The translations under genes were made by a program, and so were the position numbers. A stretch of 64,000 nt of DNA, from NCBI GenBank assembly GCA_013214025.1, contig JABSRN010000140.1, forward strand, positions 110,399 through 174,398, written 5' to 3'. Below, piece by piece: positions 18,776-28,544 of the stretch; position 1 is the stretch's first letter; each line of letters starts with the position of its first letter. Below the pieces are notes generated by a model. The model ran no database searches, was not told the DNA's origin, and saw nothing but the letters and a program-made list of their open reading frames with translations. The DNA comes from Polyangiaceae bacterium. Its GTDB lineage: Bacteria; Myxococcota_A; Polyangia; Polyangiales; Polyangiaceae.

Positions 18776-19630
18776 TCATTGAATGGCAGCCGCGCTACGA
18801 GAAAACTTCTGGAACACTTTTTCGGCGCAGGCCTTGATGAGGAAATCCTCTGTGTCCTCATCCCCTTTGGAGACACCGGGCATGGAAAGTTTGGTTGATG
18901 TCATCCCCTTCAGGGCCTTGCCGGGATAAGAAAATATCGACAGCGACATCTTTATCGAGAGCTTTCCGCCAGTGTAGGTCGGCTTCTTTAGCTTGGGCCA
19001 CAAGTAAAACGCCGTCACGTTTTTGTGTTTTTTCAGGAGCGTCTTAGCCTGGCTCGGGCTCTCGGATTCCGGAGCCACTACGAAGCCATCGAGCTGGTCG
19101 ATCGCCGACAGCATCGCTTGGCGCACCATCTTGTCCAGGTCGCCGCCGGCACGGCCACTCTTGTCCTTCAGCTTGCCGATAGCGACGTAGTACTTACTGC
19201 CAGCCCCTAGTTTCTTGGCGCCCCCACCCTTTAGCTTGCCCAGGCTCTTACGAATGACGCTCTTGACCGACGCGTTAGATTCTTCTTCCAGCTGCTCACT
19301 GAGGCACTCTTCTCCGCCCATTCGAAGCTTGCCGAGAGCTGCCGCCGAGGCCGCGCGAACCGTTGTGTTGGAGTCATCCAGGGCCTCGCACAGCGGTTCC
19401 AACGCGCGTTTGTCACCTGAGGCTCCTAAAGCTAACGCGGCTTGAGTTCGCACCCGGAAGTCTTCGGCGTCCGCCAGTTGGTTCGCCAGACGGGCCACCC
19501 GGTCCCCTGCCGCTGCAGGAGAAGACAAAAGCAGCCCGAACACCACGCCCATCAGGGCAATGAATGCTAGGGCCCCGGGGGCGTAGCCCCTCGATGGAGG
19601 CCGAGTCACAGCGCCGGGCAGCTTCCGCAT
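18776..19630 (-). CDS. Secreted HEAT-repeat protein
   Basis: 284 residues if started at ATG 19630. That start yields a signal peptide ([20 protein letters not shown], cleavage near AAAG), but its AGGA abuts the ATG, so a GTG about 7 codons upstream is possible. Two or three HEAT repeats (about 50-125; [35 protein letters not shown]) precede a beta-rich C-terminal domain (about 140-284; [14 protein letters not shown]) seen with HEAT repeats in other myxobacterial proteins. Probably a periplasmic scaffold. Confidence 0.75.
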   Translation of the reverse strand: MRKLPGAVTRPPSRGYAPGALAFIALMGVVFGLLLSSPAAAGDRVARLANQLADAEDFRVRTQAALALGASGDKRALEPLCEALDDSNTTVRAASAAALGKLRMGGEECLSEQLEEESNASVKSVIRKSLGKLKGGGAKKLGAGSKYYVAIGKLKDKSGRAGGDLDKMVRQAMLSAIDQLDGFVVAPESESPSQAKTLLKKHKNVTAFYLWPKLKKPTYTGGKLSIKMSLSIFSYPGKALKGMTSTKLSMPGVSKGDEDTEDFLIKACAEKVFQKFSRSAAAIQ

Positions 19631-19922
19631 TCCTAAACAAGTTAGCACGATCGTCCGAATGTCTGCCGCTGAGAAAACCGGGAGCTGCCTCATTTGCAGC
19701 CTTCGCTGCAGGCCCCACATCCGGCGACTGCAGAACGCTGCCGGAGAGTCTGCTTCGGACCCGTGTAGGTGCTGCCGACTCGGGCAGTCCGCCTCCACCG
19801 ACACCTGGCCTGATTTTGAAGCTCGCCCACGAGCTGGGGATATCGACAAACTCACAGCGATCACTAATAGGTCCGACGCAGCGTTTGAAGATTTTCTTCA
19901 AACGAAGCAAACTGCACACACT

Positions 19923-21566
19923 GTGTGGCGCTTCCTCATCTTGCTCACCCTCGCGAGCGCTAGTGCCCACGCCGCCCCGCTCCGAATACAAGGCACATCT
20001 CATTTCTCGGCAATTGCCGTCGTTCTGGCAGATCCGAAACACCTCGAGATTGGCGGACGGCTGCTCGACGAACGCGGAAATCCCATATCTGGAGTCTCCA
20101 TAGGCATACGGAGCGGCGCGATTCAGCCTTGCCGAATCAGTGCATCTGTAATGACCGATGGCGACGGCCGATTCTGCCTGCGGCTCGATGCCGTTAAGGA
20201 AACGGAACGAGATGTGCTCGTCTTCGGAGGGTCCGAGTACCAGGCCGCTACGCACCGCGAACTCTCACTAAACCCAGGCCACGTCGATCTGGATCTGCAT
20301 TTCCCACCGGGGCCGCTGACCATAGCTCTCGGAGGGGCTTCGACCGAGGTGAGTCTGGGCATCGGTAATTCTGCGATCACCCCTCGCCCCGCGGGATTGC
20401 AGATACACTTCGAACCGGAAGGGGGCTCCCAGCAAATCCGGGTCGGGACGGCCAAGCTTGCCCAAGGGCAGATACTCAAGTGCTTGCTGCACTTGAGTGG
20501 CGTCGCCCATCCGGGCTCCGGGCGCCTGATTGCCCGACTGCAGTCCGGTAGCAGCCAGGCCCATGCGAACACCCCCGTGCTGTTCACGGCTGTTGCCGCT
20601 TTAAAAACTGCAGTCCCTGGGGGCTCCCACGATGCCAGCGAAGGCATCCCCATCAGCGTCGAAGTCTCGAGCCTCCGCGGTCCGGTACCGAACGGCTGGG
20701 TGGAGGCGCGGTTTCGGGACCTCCCCGTCGGCATGGCCTCGGTCATCGCAGGGCGCGCCAAAGTCATCGTCAGTTTTAGCTCCCCGAGAGAAGAGATCAT
20801 CAGCCTCAAGCTTCAGTATCTGCCCGCCGAGCCCGCGTGGCTCCCGCCCGCACCGACCACGGTATCGCTGTCGGTTCAACCTCCGAGCCTGTGGCGACGA
20901 CTCCCCTGGCTCCTCGCAGTGTGCGCAATCCTATCGTGGGTCGTGCGCGGCTGGTGGAGACCCGCAGCCAGCAAGCGCAGGGCGTCTCCCGCCCCCGCCC
21001 ATCGCGGGGGACCGCCAACGGTAGCGGTCATCACGGAAGCCCCCGGTACCGGCTGGCAGGGAAGGGTCCTCGACGTACACGACGGTCGGCCCCTAGGGAA
21101 CGTAGTAGTAGAGGTTCATGCCGCCACTTTCGGCACCGAAGCCCACAACCAATTGGCAAGAACTGACTCTAACGGCCGCTTTACTATCGCGTCCGTTGCG
21201 GTCACCTCGTCGGACAGCCTACGTCTCGTGGCTCGGGCGCGCTGGCACGCGACTCTTGAGCAAATCGCGCCGCCCCAGGGTGTCATCGAGCTCACCCTGG
21301 CGTCCCGTCGACGTAGCCTGCTCTCCAGCTTGACCAGTTGGAGCGAACGGATGGGAGTCCCGTGGGTCAACCCTGGGGACGCCACTCCGTCGGAAGTTCG
21401 AGCTACGGCCGAAGGCCGCGGCGACGCTCATATTGCCCGCTGGGCGTCCGCCATCGAGGAAAGCGGGTTCGGCCATGATGCCGTCGACGAGCAGCGAGAG
21501 CTGGCGGTCCGCGCCCAGCAGCCGGGCACTCAACCGGCCGGAGAAGTCGAGCTACCGGACGACTGA
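19923..21566 (+). CDS. Membrane protein with carboxypeptidase-regulatory-like domains
   Basis: About 547 residues from a GTG at 19923 that begins a signal peptide (MWRFLILLTLASASAHA); the frame is open upstream to 19659, so the start is uncertain. Two Ig-like carboxypeptidase regulatory domains are visible, one near the N-terminus (GGRLLDERGNPISGVSI...DGDGRFCLRL) and one after the single membrane helix (GRVLDVHDGRPLGNVVVEV...DSNGRFTI). The membrane segment is WLLAVCAILSWVVRGWW (about residues 325-342). It sits directly upstream of ftsY. Function unknown; an envelope adhesion or processing role is a guess. Confidence 0.7.
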   Translation: MWRFLILLTLASASAHAAPLRIQGTSHFSAIAVVLADPKHLEIGGRLLDERGNPISGVSIGIRSGAIQPCRISASVMTDGDGRFCLRLDAVKETERDVLVFGGSEYQAATHRELSLNPGHVDLDLHFPPGPLTIALGGASTEVSLGIGNSAITPRPAGLQIHFEPEGGSQQIRVGTAKLAQGQILKCLLHLSGVAHPGSGRLIARLQSGSSQAHANTPVLFTAVAALKTAVPGGSHDASEGIPISVEVSSLRGPVPNGWVEARFRDLPVGMASVIAGRAKVIVSFSSPREEIISLKLQYLPAEPAWLPPAPTTVSLSVQPPSLWRRLPWLLAVCAILSWVVRGWWRPAASKRRASPAPAHRGGPPTVAVITEAPGTGWQGRVLDVHDGRPLGNVVVEVHAATFGTEAHNQLARTDSNGRFTIASVAVTSSDSLRLVARARWHATLEQIAPPQGVIELTLASRRRSLLSSLTSWSERMGVPWVNPGDATPSEVRATAEGRGDAHIARWASAIEESGFGHDAVDEQRELAVRAQQPGTQPAGEVELPDD

Positions 21567-21629
21567 TTGCGTTGACGCCTCACGGCCCGCGGGGAATAGT
21601 CGCGTCCGCTCGCTCCCGGAATAATTCAT

Positions 21630-22823
21630 ATGGAAATCGGTCTAATTGTAGGTTTGTTGGTCGTCGCGGCGATCTTCTTTTTTCTCAAGCAGGGCTCGCC
21701 AAAACAGCTCGACGCGCCGCCCCCCATCGCCTCCGAACCGCCTCCCCCGATTGCTTCAACTCCATCCCGTGGGGAAGCCAAATCCACATCTGCAGAAGAA
21801 CGGGCCGCAGACGACGCTGCCACCGAAGAGGCAGTGGCTCCCGAGCTGCCTCCCCCGCCCGCTTCTAAGCCGGCGCTCACAGCCCCTCAGGACATTCAGA
21901 GCCTGCGCAAGGGCCTCGCCCGCTCCAGAACGGACGATGGATTTTTCGGCAAGCTCAAATCTCTGTTCACCGGCAAGACCGAAATTGACGCGAGTATCGC
22001 GGAAGATATTGAAGAACTATTGCTCGCCTCGGATGTCGGCGTGCCCACCACCGAGAAAATCCTCGAAAAGGTGCGCTCGGAGCTCTCGGGCGACGCACTG
22101 GTCGATCCCGCTCGCGTATGGAGCACCCTCCGAGATATAGCAACGAACATTCTGGAGATTGACGGTACGGCTGGGGCCTTCGCGCTTTCCGCCGAACCCA
22201 CCGTTGTGCTGCTCGTCGGCGTCAATGGCGCCGGCAAGACCACAACCATTGGTAAGCTGGCCACCAAGCTCAGCGCCGAGGGGCACAATCTCGTCCTGGC
22301 GGCCGGCGACACCTTCAGAGCTGCGGCCGTTCAACAACTAAAAGTTTGGGGAAAACGCGTTGGCTGCGAAGTCGTCCGAGGCAAGGATGGCGCAGATCCT
22401 GGATCTGTGATTTTCGACGCGGTCGATAAAGCGAAAGAAATCGGCGCCGCTGTCGTGCTCGCTGACACCGCCGGTCGATTGCACACGAAGGCTAATTTGA
22501 TGACTGAGATGGAAAAGATCGCTCGGTCGGCCGACAAGGCGATGACCGGCGCTCCCCATGAAATCTTGCTCGTCATCGACGCCACGAATGGACAAAATGC
22601 GCTCGCTCAGGCGAAGGAATTTCAGAACACACTACCGCTTACAGGCCTAGTTCTTACAAAACTGGACGGTACGGCGAAGGGTGGCGTCGTGCTTGGGATC
22701 TGCGACGAACTCCAGTTGCCAGTCCGTTTCGTGGGCCTCGGAGAACGCCCAGACGACCTCCACGAGTTCTCGGCGGATGCATTTGTTGAAGCGTTGCTCG
22801 GCGACGAAAACGCCGCCAGCTGA
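21630..22823 (+). CDS. ftsY: Signal recognition particle receptor FtsY
   Basis: 397 residues. The N-terminus is a membrane helix ([18 protein letters not shown]), followed by a Pro/Ala/Glu linker and the NG GTPase domain from about residue 90. GTPase motifs are visible: [15 protein letters not shown] (G1), [16 protein letters not shown] (G3) and [10 protein letters not shown] (G4/G5 region). It docks ribosome-SRP complexes at the inner membrane for co-translational insertion. A hydrophobic anchor in place of the E. coli acidic A domain is typical of this lineage. The genes downstream are envelope proteins. Confidence 0.96.
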   Translation: MEIGLIVGLLVVAAIFFFLKQGSPKQLDAPPPIASEPPPPIASTPSRGEAKSTSAEERAADDAATEEAVAPELPPPPASKPALTAPQDIQSLRKGLARSRTDDGFFGKLKSLFTGKTEIDASIAEDIEELLLASDVGVPTTEKILEKVRSELSGDALVDPARVWSTLRDIATNILEIDGTAGAFALSAEPTVVLLVGVNGAGKTTTIGKLATKLSAEGHNLVLAAGDTFRAAAVQQLKVWGKRVGCEVVRGKDGADPGSVIFDAVDKAKEIGAAVVLADTAGRLHTKANLMTEMEKIARSADKAMTGAPHEILLVIDATNGQNALAQAKEFQNTLPLTGLVLTKLDGTAKGGVVLGICDELQLPVRFVGLGERPDDLHEFSADAFVEALLGDENAAS

Positions 22824-22855
22824 TCGACCAGAACACACGACAAACCGATTTGATG

Positions 22856-22885
22856 TTGCTTACGCGAAATTCTGCGTGATATAGT
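22856..22885 (+). promoter_or_regulatory. Extended -10 promoter for the outer-membrane barrel genes
   Basis: -35 TTGCTT (22856-22861), 18-bp spacer, -10 TATAGT (22880-22885) with an upstream TG giving TGATATAGT. The leader to the ATG at 22999 is about 107 nt and contains GAGG 9 nt before the start. Confidence 0.55.
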
Positions 22886-22998
22886 CGCGGCGCGCTTGGT
22901 AATCGGATTTTTCCTTGCATTTTCGAACGGTTACATCCCTCCTGAAGAGTTACATCACGCGCTGATTACCGCTAGAAATTTAGAAGAGGCATCGATCA

Positions 22999-23949
<951 letters not shown>

Positions 23950-23963
23950 TGCGAGGCAAAGAC

Positions 23964-24836
23964 ATGACGACAAATCATCGAACAAGTCTGCTGACCCGAC
24001 TGGGAGCCGCTCTAGCGGTAGCCAGCTGCGCTTTCGTCGGCGCTCCCGACTCTGCGCAGGCTCAAGAAATCTTGCTCACCGGTCCCTTGGCGGGCTCGCC
24101 CGCTGTGCGGAAGATAAAGATGTACCGGGAGGGCCGGATTGAATTGGCCCCCACGGTCTCCTTCTCGTTGTTGGACGAGTACCAGCGGCAGATTTTCGTA
24201 GGTGCCAGGTTGAACTACAACATCACCGATTGGCTAGCGATCGGCGGCTGGGGCACTTTTAGTCCCAGCGTGATGCATTTTCCTGCTCAATTGTCTGATG
24301 AGATCCAGGACGTCAACGAACAGCGAGAAGGCACAAACGAGCTCAGCGAGACCCTGACCCGAAACAACATCGGCAACGAATTCTCTGACCAGCTCAGCCG
24401 AATCGATTATGTCGGAGCCGCTCAGATCACTGTGGTTCCATTTCGCGGAAAGGTTGCCATCTTCCAGAACCTGTACGCCGACACGGATCTGTACTTCTTC
24501 GGTGGCGCTGCCGCCGTCGGAGTCACGGAGCGCGCTGATTGCGTCAACGCCGAATGCGACACCGGTGTGTTTCCGATAGCCAAGCGTACGGCGATCGCTC
24601 CCACCTTCGGCGTCGGGTTTTCGTTCTACGCCAACCGGTGGATGGCCTTCGGTCTCGAATGGCGTGGGCTTCCCTTCGCTCGTTCCCTCGCCGGTTTCGA
24701 CAACCGCGGCGCGGATCCTGGGGAGCGATTCCCAGACCGCAACGTGGACGAGACCGACCGCGAGCTGAAGTTCAACCAGATGTTGAGCGTCAGCTGGGGG
24801 TTCTACCTGCCCCTGGACTACAAGGTTAGTGAGTAG
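23964..24836 (+). CDS. Outer-membrane beta-barrel protein, GltA-like
   Basis: 290 residues from ATG 23964 (GAGG 7 nt upstream; earlier GTG/ATG codons overlap the previous stop). The signal peptide ends near AQAQE. The mature chain has amphipathic strands with aromatic ends (IELAPTVSFSLLDEY, LNYNITDWLAIGGWG, DLYFFGGAAAVGV, GVGFSFYANRWMAFGLEW) and ends in a hydrophobic strand (SVSWGFYLPLDYKV). It is coupled to the preceding barrel gene and followed by strong hairpins. It is the likely outer-membrane partner of the Glt-like complex upstream, by analogy with GltA. Confidence 0.78.
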   Translation: MTTNHRTSLLTRLGAALAVASCAFVGAPDSAQAQEILLTGPLAGSPAVRKIKMYREGRIELAPTVSFSLLDEYQRQIFVGARLNYNITDWLAIGGWGTFSPSVMHFPAQLSDEIQDVNEQREGTNELSETLTRNNIGNEFSDQLSRIDYVGAAQITVVPFRGKVAIFQNLYADTDLYFFGGAAAVGVTERADCVNAECDTGVFPIAKRTAIAPTFGVGFSFYANRWMAFGLEWRGLPFARSLAGFDNRGADPGERFPDRNVDETDRELKFNQMLSVSWGFYLPLDYKVSE

Positions 24837-24851
24837 CCCAGGTTAGCGAGA

Positions 24852-24881
24852 CATCCCATTTCGGCAACCCCGAGTGGGATG
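24852..24881 (+). terminator. Hairpin downstream of the barrel genes
   Basis: CATCCCA and TGGGATG form a 7-bp stem, with an inner TCGG/CCGA stem and 5-nt loop. It begins 16 bp after the stop and lacks a long T-tract. Confidence 0.5.
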
Positions 24882-24896
24882 ACGCCGTCACCAGAG

Positions 24897-24926
24897 CAAC
24901 GAGCCATCCAATCGGGTGGCTCGTTG
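24897..24926 (+). terminator. Strong hairpin, likely terminator
   Basis: CAACGAGCCA and TGGCTCGTTG are perfect 10-bp arms with a 10-nt loop, followed by TAGTTTGTGT. The most likely end of the gltBA-like transcript. Confidence 0.65.
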
Positions 24927-25040
24927 TAGTTTGTGTCTCAGCACGGCATCGTTTGCTGAGCGACAATTACACTTCCCCAGGCGTTTTGCCTCTCGGATAA
25001 ATGTTACTGGGGACATGTAGTTGACGTTGAGCAATCGTTC

Positions 25041-25103
25041 GTGCCTCAGCACACGGCCATGGTGCCTCAGCACACGGCCATGGTGCCTCAGCACCGGCCA
25101 TGG
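25041..25103. repeat. Three tandem copies of a 21-bp repeat
   Basis: The unit GTGCCTCAGCACACGGCCATG occurs twice exactly and a third time lacking two bases. Each contains a CCATGG core, and CTCAGCAC also occurs in the hairpin region upstream (24937-24944). It lies in the gap between convergent genes. Function unknown. Confidence 0.85.
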
Positions 25104-25172
25104 AACGGCTGTAGTGGCTCTCAGGGTCTCGACTGCGCGGTGGCGGCCCTCCCCAACCTGGGGAAGCGGAGC

Positions 25173-25922
25173 CTAGGACGTGCTGACGACTCGGCGACTG
25201 TCACTGAGGGCGAATTTGGGAGGGAGCGTCGGCGATAAGCGCGCACCCAGCTCCTCGCTAAGCTCCCACTCTTGCTCCACGAGCGCAGAAGCCACACGGT
25301 TTCTTACACGAAGAGATTCTTCCTCTTCCATTGCCTCTACGAGACTCTCCATGCTTTCTGGCGATGCCATGCTGAAAATGGCACCCACCGCGTGGAAGCG
25401 AACTGACTCATTTACATCTAGCAAGAACGGTTCGATTGCCTCGCGCACCTCGGTGCCGGGATAGTTTTCGAGAGCGTTGAGTAACTGTACTTTCGGCTCA
25501 GAGTTCCGCGTGTACTCAGTGTCAAACTGGTCCAAAAGGCTCAACATTTCCTCTGCAATGAGGTGCTCGGCTACGATCTCGCGCAGGATTTCCAGCGGCC
25601 ACCGGAGACTCTCCGCCTTGACGCAGTATTCTCGAAGGGGCCCCAAGGCCTCCTCGCCCACAGAAACGACGCCTACCGCAGCCGATTCCTTTTCTTCCTG
25701 GTCCGTCGTTGAGGGCTCCATGCTGAAGTTGAAGCGACGCAGCAAGTGGCGGGCAGCTCCAGCGCCCCCGATCCGCGCCAGTTCCGAGATCGCTTCTTGC
25801 CGATCGTAGTTCTGACTGTACTTGTCGGCGACGATCCGGCTCAGGCGTGCCAGCTCCTTCTCGGTCTTGCTAGCGGCCTTGCCCGCGGAGTCTGCTTTTC
25901 GAAAACGATCAAACAAGCCCAT
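25173..25922 (-). CDS. Cytoplasmic HEAT-repeat protein
   Basis: 249 residues with no signal or membrane helix. After a basic amphipathic N-terminus (MGLFDRFRKADSAG), HEAT-like helical pairs run to the end (DRQEAISELARIGGAGAARH, NESVRFHAVGAIFSMASPES, SLRVRNRVASALVEQ). An acidic middle (EEMLSLLDQFDTEYT) separates the blocks. PBS-lyase-type HEAT proteins of this size occur widely in Myxococcota as protein-binding modules. The specific role is unknown. Confidence 0.8.
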   Translation of the reverse strand: MGLFDRFRKADSAGKAASKTEKELARLSRIVADKYSQNYDRQEAISELARIGGAGAARHLLRRFNFSMEPSTTDQEEKESAAVGVVSVGEEALGPLREYCVKAESLRWPLEILREIVAEHLIAEEMLSLLDQFDTEYTRNSEPKVQLLNALENYPGTEVREAIEPFLLDVNESVRFHAVGAIFSMASPESMESLVEAMEEEESLRVRNRVASALVEQEWELSEELGARLSPTLPPKFALSDSRRVVSTS

Positions 25923-26097
25923 GGAGGCCCCTTCTATTACGTTGTCGGCTCTACGCCGCTGCGGCCGGGTATACCTGCTGGGCCTCGGGATTCAAGCTCA
26001 GGATTACGCCGGAAGCTGTCGAGCCGATTCTGCCGCCAAAAGCGCGAAATCTAAGGAGGACTCAGAGGTTGTACTGGGCAAATCCCAAGCTGCGGCT

Positions 26098-27234
26098 CTA
26101 ACCACCAGCGGGAGGTGACTGAGAGGTCCGCCCCTCGTCGTCCGTTTCTGGCACTCCCATGAGCGCGTTCAACAACGAATTGATTCGAAAAATCAGACCG
26201 CCCAAATCTGGGTGTTCCAGTTCGAAGCGGAGCTCGGTCTTGCCGTTGATGATTTGAAGTAACCCCTCTTCGAGTTCAGCCACAGGCTGGGAGATGAAGT
26301 TGCCTAATTGACCTCCCGCGCCCGCAACCAACAACATGCCGAACATCGCGACCAATACGATGGGCCACAACAATTGTGGGATGCTGTGGACCAGCGAGGC
26401 GGGTACGGCCGCCAGCAGCACCGCTGAGCCGTAGCCAGACAGCGGCGCGGCGCCCACCACCATGCCCGAGTCATTCGGTATCGCGGCAAAGCGGCCAGAC
26501 ACAAGTGTGGACCTAGCGGCTCCAAGCGCGCCTGCGTCCACACCGGTTAGACCCCCGCCAGCCCGGGCGATGACCTCCAACGCGGCCCCTCCAGAGCTGG
26601 TCGCCAGAGCAATACCAATTCCAGAAGTCAGCTTGCTCGTCCGGCTCAGACGTTCGTCGTTCAGCGGAGTGCCGACGACGAGCGCGCCGACGACATCTCC
26701 GTCTTCGCCCTCTACGGGTGAGTAGCTCGCCAGCATCTGCTCATTTCGAGTTCGATCCACCCAGATGTCGCTGGCTGTCTTGCCCGTCGAGAGAGATCTT
26801 TTCAACGATTTGTAGGCGTCCGCGGTCTTGTCGCCGCGCATTTGCGACGAGCCGTTTCTGCCGAGAGCGATGCCGTGAGCATCGATGAAGAGCACGAGCG
26901 ACGGCGTCATGCCGCGAAAATCTGGATTTTTGACGGCGGCGTCCTTGAGACGGTCGGCTGCACTGCGGGCGGCTGCGCTGCGAGCCTGCGCGGTCCCAAG
27001 AGTGAACACCGAGCGCATGCCCTCCTCTTTGGCCTTACCGGAAAGCCAGTGCTCTAATCGCAGGCCGTCTAAGGCTAGCTGCGCGTTCGCAGTACGAATC
27101 GCTCGCTCCACGTCGGCTTTGCGCTCACCAGGATTCGTCAAGATATCGCTCAACGAAGTGAATAGAAGAGCGAATGAGAGTGCTCCGACGATCGCGACGA
27201 TCCCCGCGTTTACGATGATAATCTTCCAGCGCAT
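26098..27234 (-). CDS. Membrane Cache-type sensor protein without output domain
   Basis: 378 residues from ATG 27234; the frame is open further upstream but that part is not protein-like. A membrane helix (IIIVNAGIVAIVGALSFALL) is followed by a periplasmic domain of about 230 residues with Cache/PAS-like features (LVLFIDAHGIALGRNGSS, YSPVEGEDGDVVGALVVGTP), then a second helix (LLWPIVLVAMFGMLLVAGAG) and a HAMP-like stretch (ISQPVAELEEGLLQIINGKT). The chain ends about 60 residues later with no kinase, cyclase or MCP domain. Like the HAMP protein at 17786 it is a sensor half that needs a partner. Confidence 0.75.
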   Translation of the reverse strand: MRWKIIIVNAGIVAIVGALSFALLFTSLSDILTNPGERKADVERAIRTANAQLALDGLRLEHWLSGKAKEEGMRSVFTLGTAQARSAAARSAADRLKDAAVKNPDFRGMTPSLVLFIDAHGIALGRNGSSQMRGDKTADAYKSLKRSLSTGKTASDIWVDRTRNEQMLASYSPVEGEDGDVVGALVVGTPLNDERLSRTSKLTSGIGIALATSSGGAALEVIARAGGGLTGVDAGALGAARSTLVSGRFAAIPNDSGMVVGAAPLSGYGSAVLLAAVPASLVHSIPQLLWPIVLVAMFGMLLVAGAGGQLGNFISQPVAELEEGLLQIINGKTELRFELEHPDLGGLIFRINSLLNALMGVPETDDEGRTSQSPPAGG

Positions 27235-27624
27235 CCTGTGACTTCCCGCCTCCGCCCGACAGCAAGGCAGCGCGATGCCGCCCCATCCTGCCGGGATCCC
27301 CCTAACGTTAGTCAACAAGCGCTCGAACTTCCATGGCAAGCCGTGTTCTTGCGTCGAAACTCGGCCATCTGGCCGCTGCGGCCCTCGGCCACGGCGCCTG
27401 GGCACCCAACCAGATATATCGTCTGTGTCACTTGGTGGCCAGTCTGTGGCCAGTCTGTGGCCGGGTCCGTGGGGGGCCAGGAACCCGCAAGCAACGCCTG
27501 GCCATTTCGGCTGGCCGGCGATAATCGGTCGGAAGATGAACGCAGCTATTGCAGCCGATACTCGCTGTGCGCTACAGAACCGCGGGAGTCGCAAGGCGGC
27601 TCGCCCCGAATTGGGGTTAGACAC
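27235..27624. other. Intergenic region upstream of tRNA-His
   Basis: The 390 bp between the divergent sensor gene and the tRNA hold no credible gene. The only structure noticed is an 11-bp direct repeat GTGGCCAGTCT at 27435-27445 and 27446-27456, with a partial third copy. Confidence 0.5.
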
Positions 27625-27700
27625 GGTGGGTGTAGCTCAGTGGTAGAGCACTGGATTGTGGCTCCGGTTGTCGCGGGTTCGATCCCCGTCACTCACCCCA
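27625..27700 (+). tRNA. tRNA-His (GTG anticodon)
   Basis: 76 nt including the extra 5' G (position -1) typical of tRNA-His and an encoded CCA end. The acceptor stem GTGGGTG/CACTCAC has one G-T pair. The D arm contains AGCTCAGTGGTAGAGCA. The anticodon stem CTGGA/TCCGG encloses TTGTGGC (anticodon GTG). The T arm is CGGGTTCGATCCCCG. Confidence 0.97.
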
Positions 27701-27881
27701 ACTCGAACCCAGCTGAACTTTGTCAGCGCATTGCTTGGTCAGCAATTGGTTCGAAACGCCAGATCGGCGAAAACTCGTCCGCGCCCCGTGAGAGGCGCCG
27801 TCGGGGCACGAGCTCGGCTCCCGGCATGCGGAGCCCCCTCCCCGTTGTGCCGAATTGATTCTCAGCCGACATTCAGGCTAA

Positions 27882-28418
27882 ATGCACATCATGAACGGCA
27901 AAGTATGGACGATGGGCGTTGGAATTTTCATCCTGACCGCGTGCAGTGATCCGGTCCCGCCTCCTGCCCAGGGGGCGTTCGCCTACAGCGCCACCGGCAG
28001 CTGCAATGTCGCAGGTGCCGTGTCGTCCGCCGGAGTCGACACCGGAACGCTCTGTCCTCCGGACAACGATTCGGCGTTCACTGTCACCTCCGCGAGAGAG
28101 GTCGACGGAGAAAACAACGCCGAGTTCTCCTGCACGGTCGGGTCCGATGGCTCCTTCGATATCGAAGGCACTGTCGGGGGGACCACGAGGCTGGTTGCCC
28201 AAGGCAGCGCAGTCGACGGCTCGACCATTAACTTCGTCAGTCTGAAAGAAACCGGCTCAACGTTGAGTTCCTCCGATTGCGTGCTCACGAAGGTGCACGA
28301 CGTGGCCGCGGGCCGTATCTGGGCGAGTTTTTCTTGCGCGGGCATGGACGACGCCGAAGACTCCAGCGCCTCGTGCCCAGTGACCGGCTGCTTCGTATTC
28401 GAGAACTGCTCCGAATAG
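27882..28418 (+). CDS. Small Cys-containing lipoprotein
   Basis: 178 residues from ATG 27882, or 175 from ATG 27891. The signal is short and ends FILTAC, giving a lipidated Cys at about 21. The mature part is Ser/Gly/Asp-rich with about nine cysteines, four of them near the end (SCPVTGC...FENC). It looks beta-rich (FAYSATGSCNVAGAV, FSCTVGSDGSFDIEGTVGG). No known family is recognised. Confidence 0.7.
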   Translation: MHIMNGKVWTMGVGIFILTACSDPVPPPAQGAFAYSATGSCNVAGAVSSAGVDTGTLCPPDNDSAFTVTSAREVDGENNAEFSCTVGSDGSFDIEGTVGGTTRLVAQGSAVDGSTINFVSLKETGSTLSSSDCVLTKVHDVAAGRIWASFSCAGMDDAEDSSASCPVTGCFVFENCSE

Positions 28419-28499
28419 TCGGCGTGCCGGCGCAACAGTCAAGCGTTCGCATCGTAGCGCTGTAGCGCCACCATCGCCGTTGACTCAAGGCTGTAGCCG

Positions 28500-28544
28500 A
28501 GCGCTCGGATGGCTAGCGCTCGGATGGCTAGCGCTCGGATGGTG
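28500..28544. repeat. Three tandem 15-bp repeats at the 3' end of the PP2C gene
   Basis: AGCGCTCGGATGGCT is repeated three times (last copy ends GTG). On the minus strand each unit reads CCATCCGAGCGCTAG, so the repeat supplies the last residues (PSER), the TAG stop of the phosphatase gene, and an additional in-frame TAG. Confidence 0.85.

Noticed and set aside
19413..20255. A 280-codon minus-strand frame overlapping the HEAT and carboxypeptidase-regulatory-like genes
   Set aside because: It conflicts with two better supported genes and its translation is low-complexity.
24960..25035. Minus-strand text HERLLNVNYMSPVTFIREAK, similar to the C-terminus of IS3-type transposases
   Set aside because: Only about 15 residues resemble the family, with no catalytic DDE part and no terminal repeats. 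Too short to call a mobile-element relic.
25041..25103. Possible CRISPR array
   Set aside because: The 21-bp units are directly adjacent with no spacers and no cas genes are present.
27238..27858. A 206-codon plus-strand frame upstream of the lipoprotein gene
   Set aside because: It runs through the tRNA-His gene and has no protein-like features.
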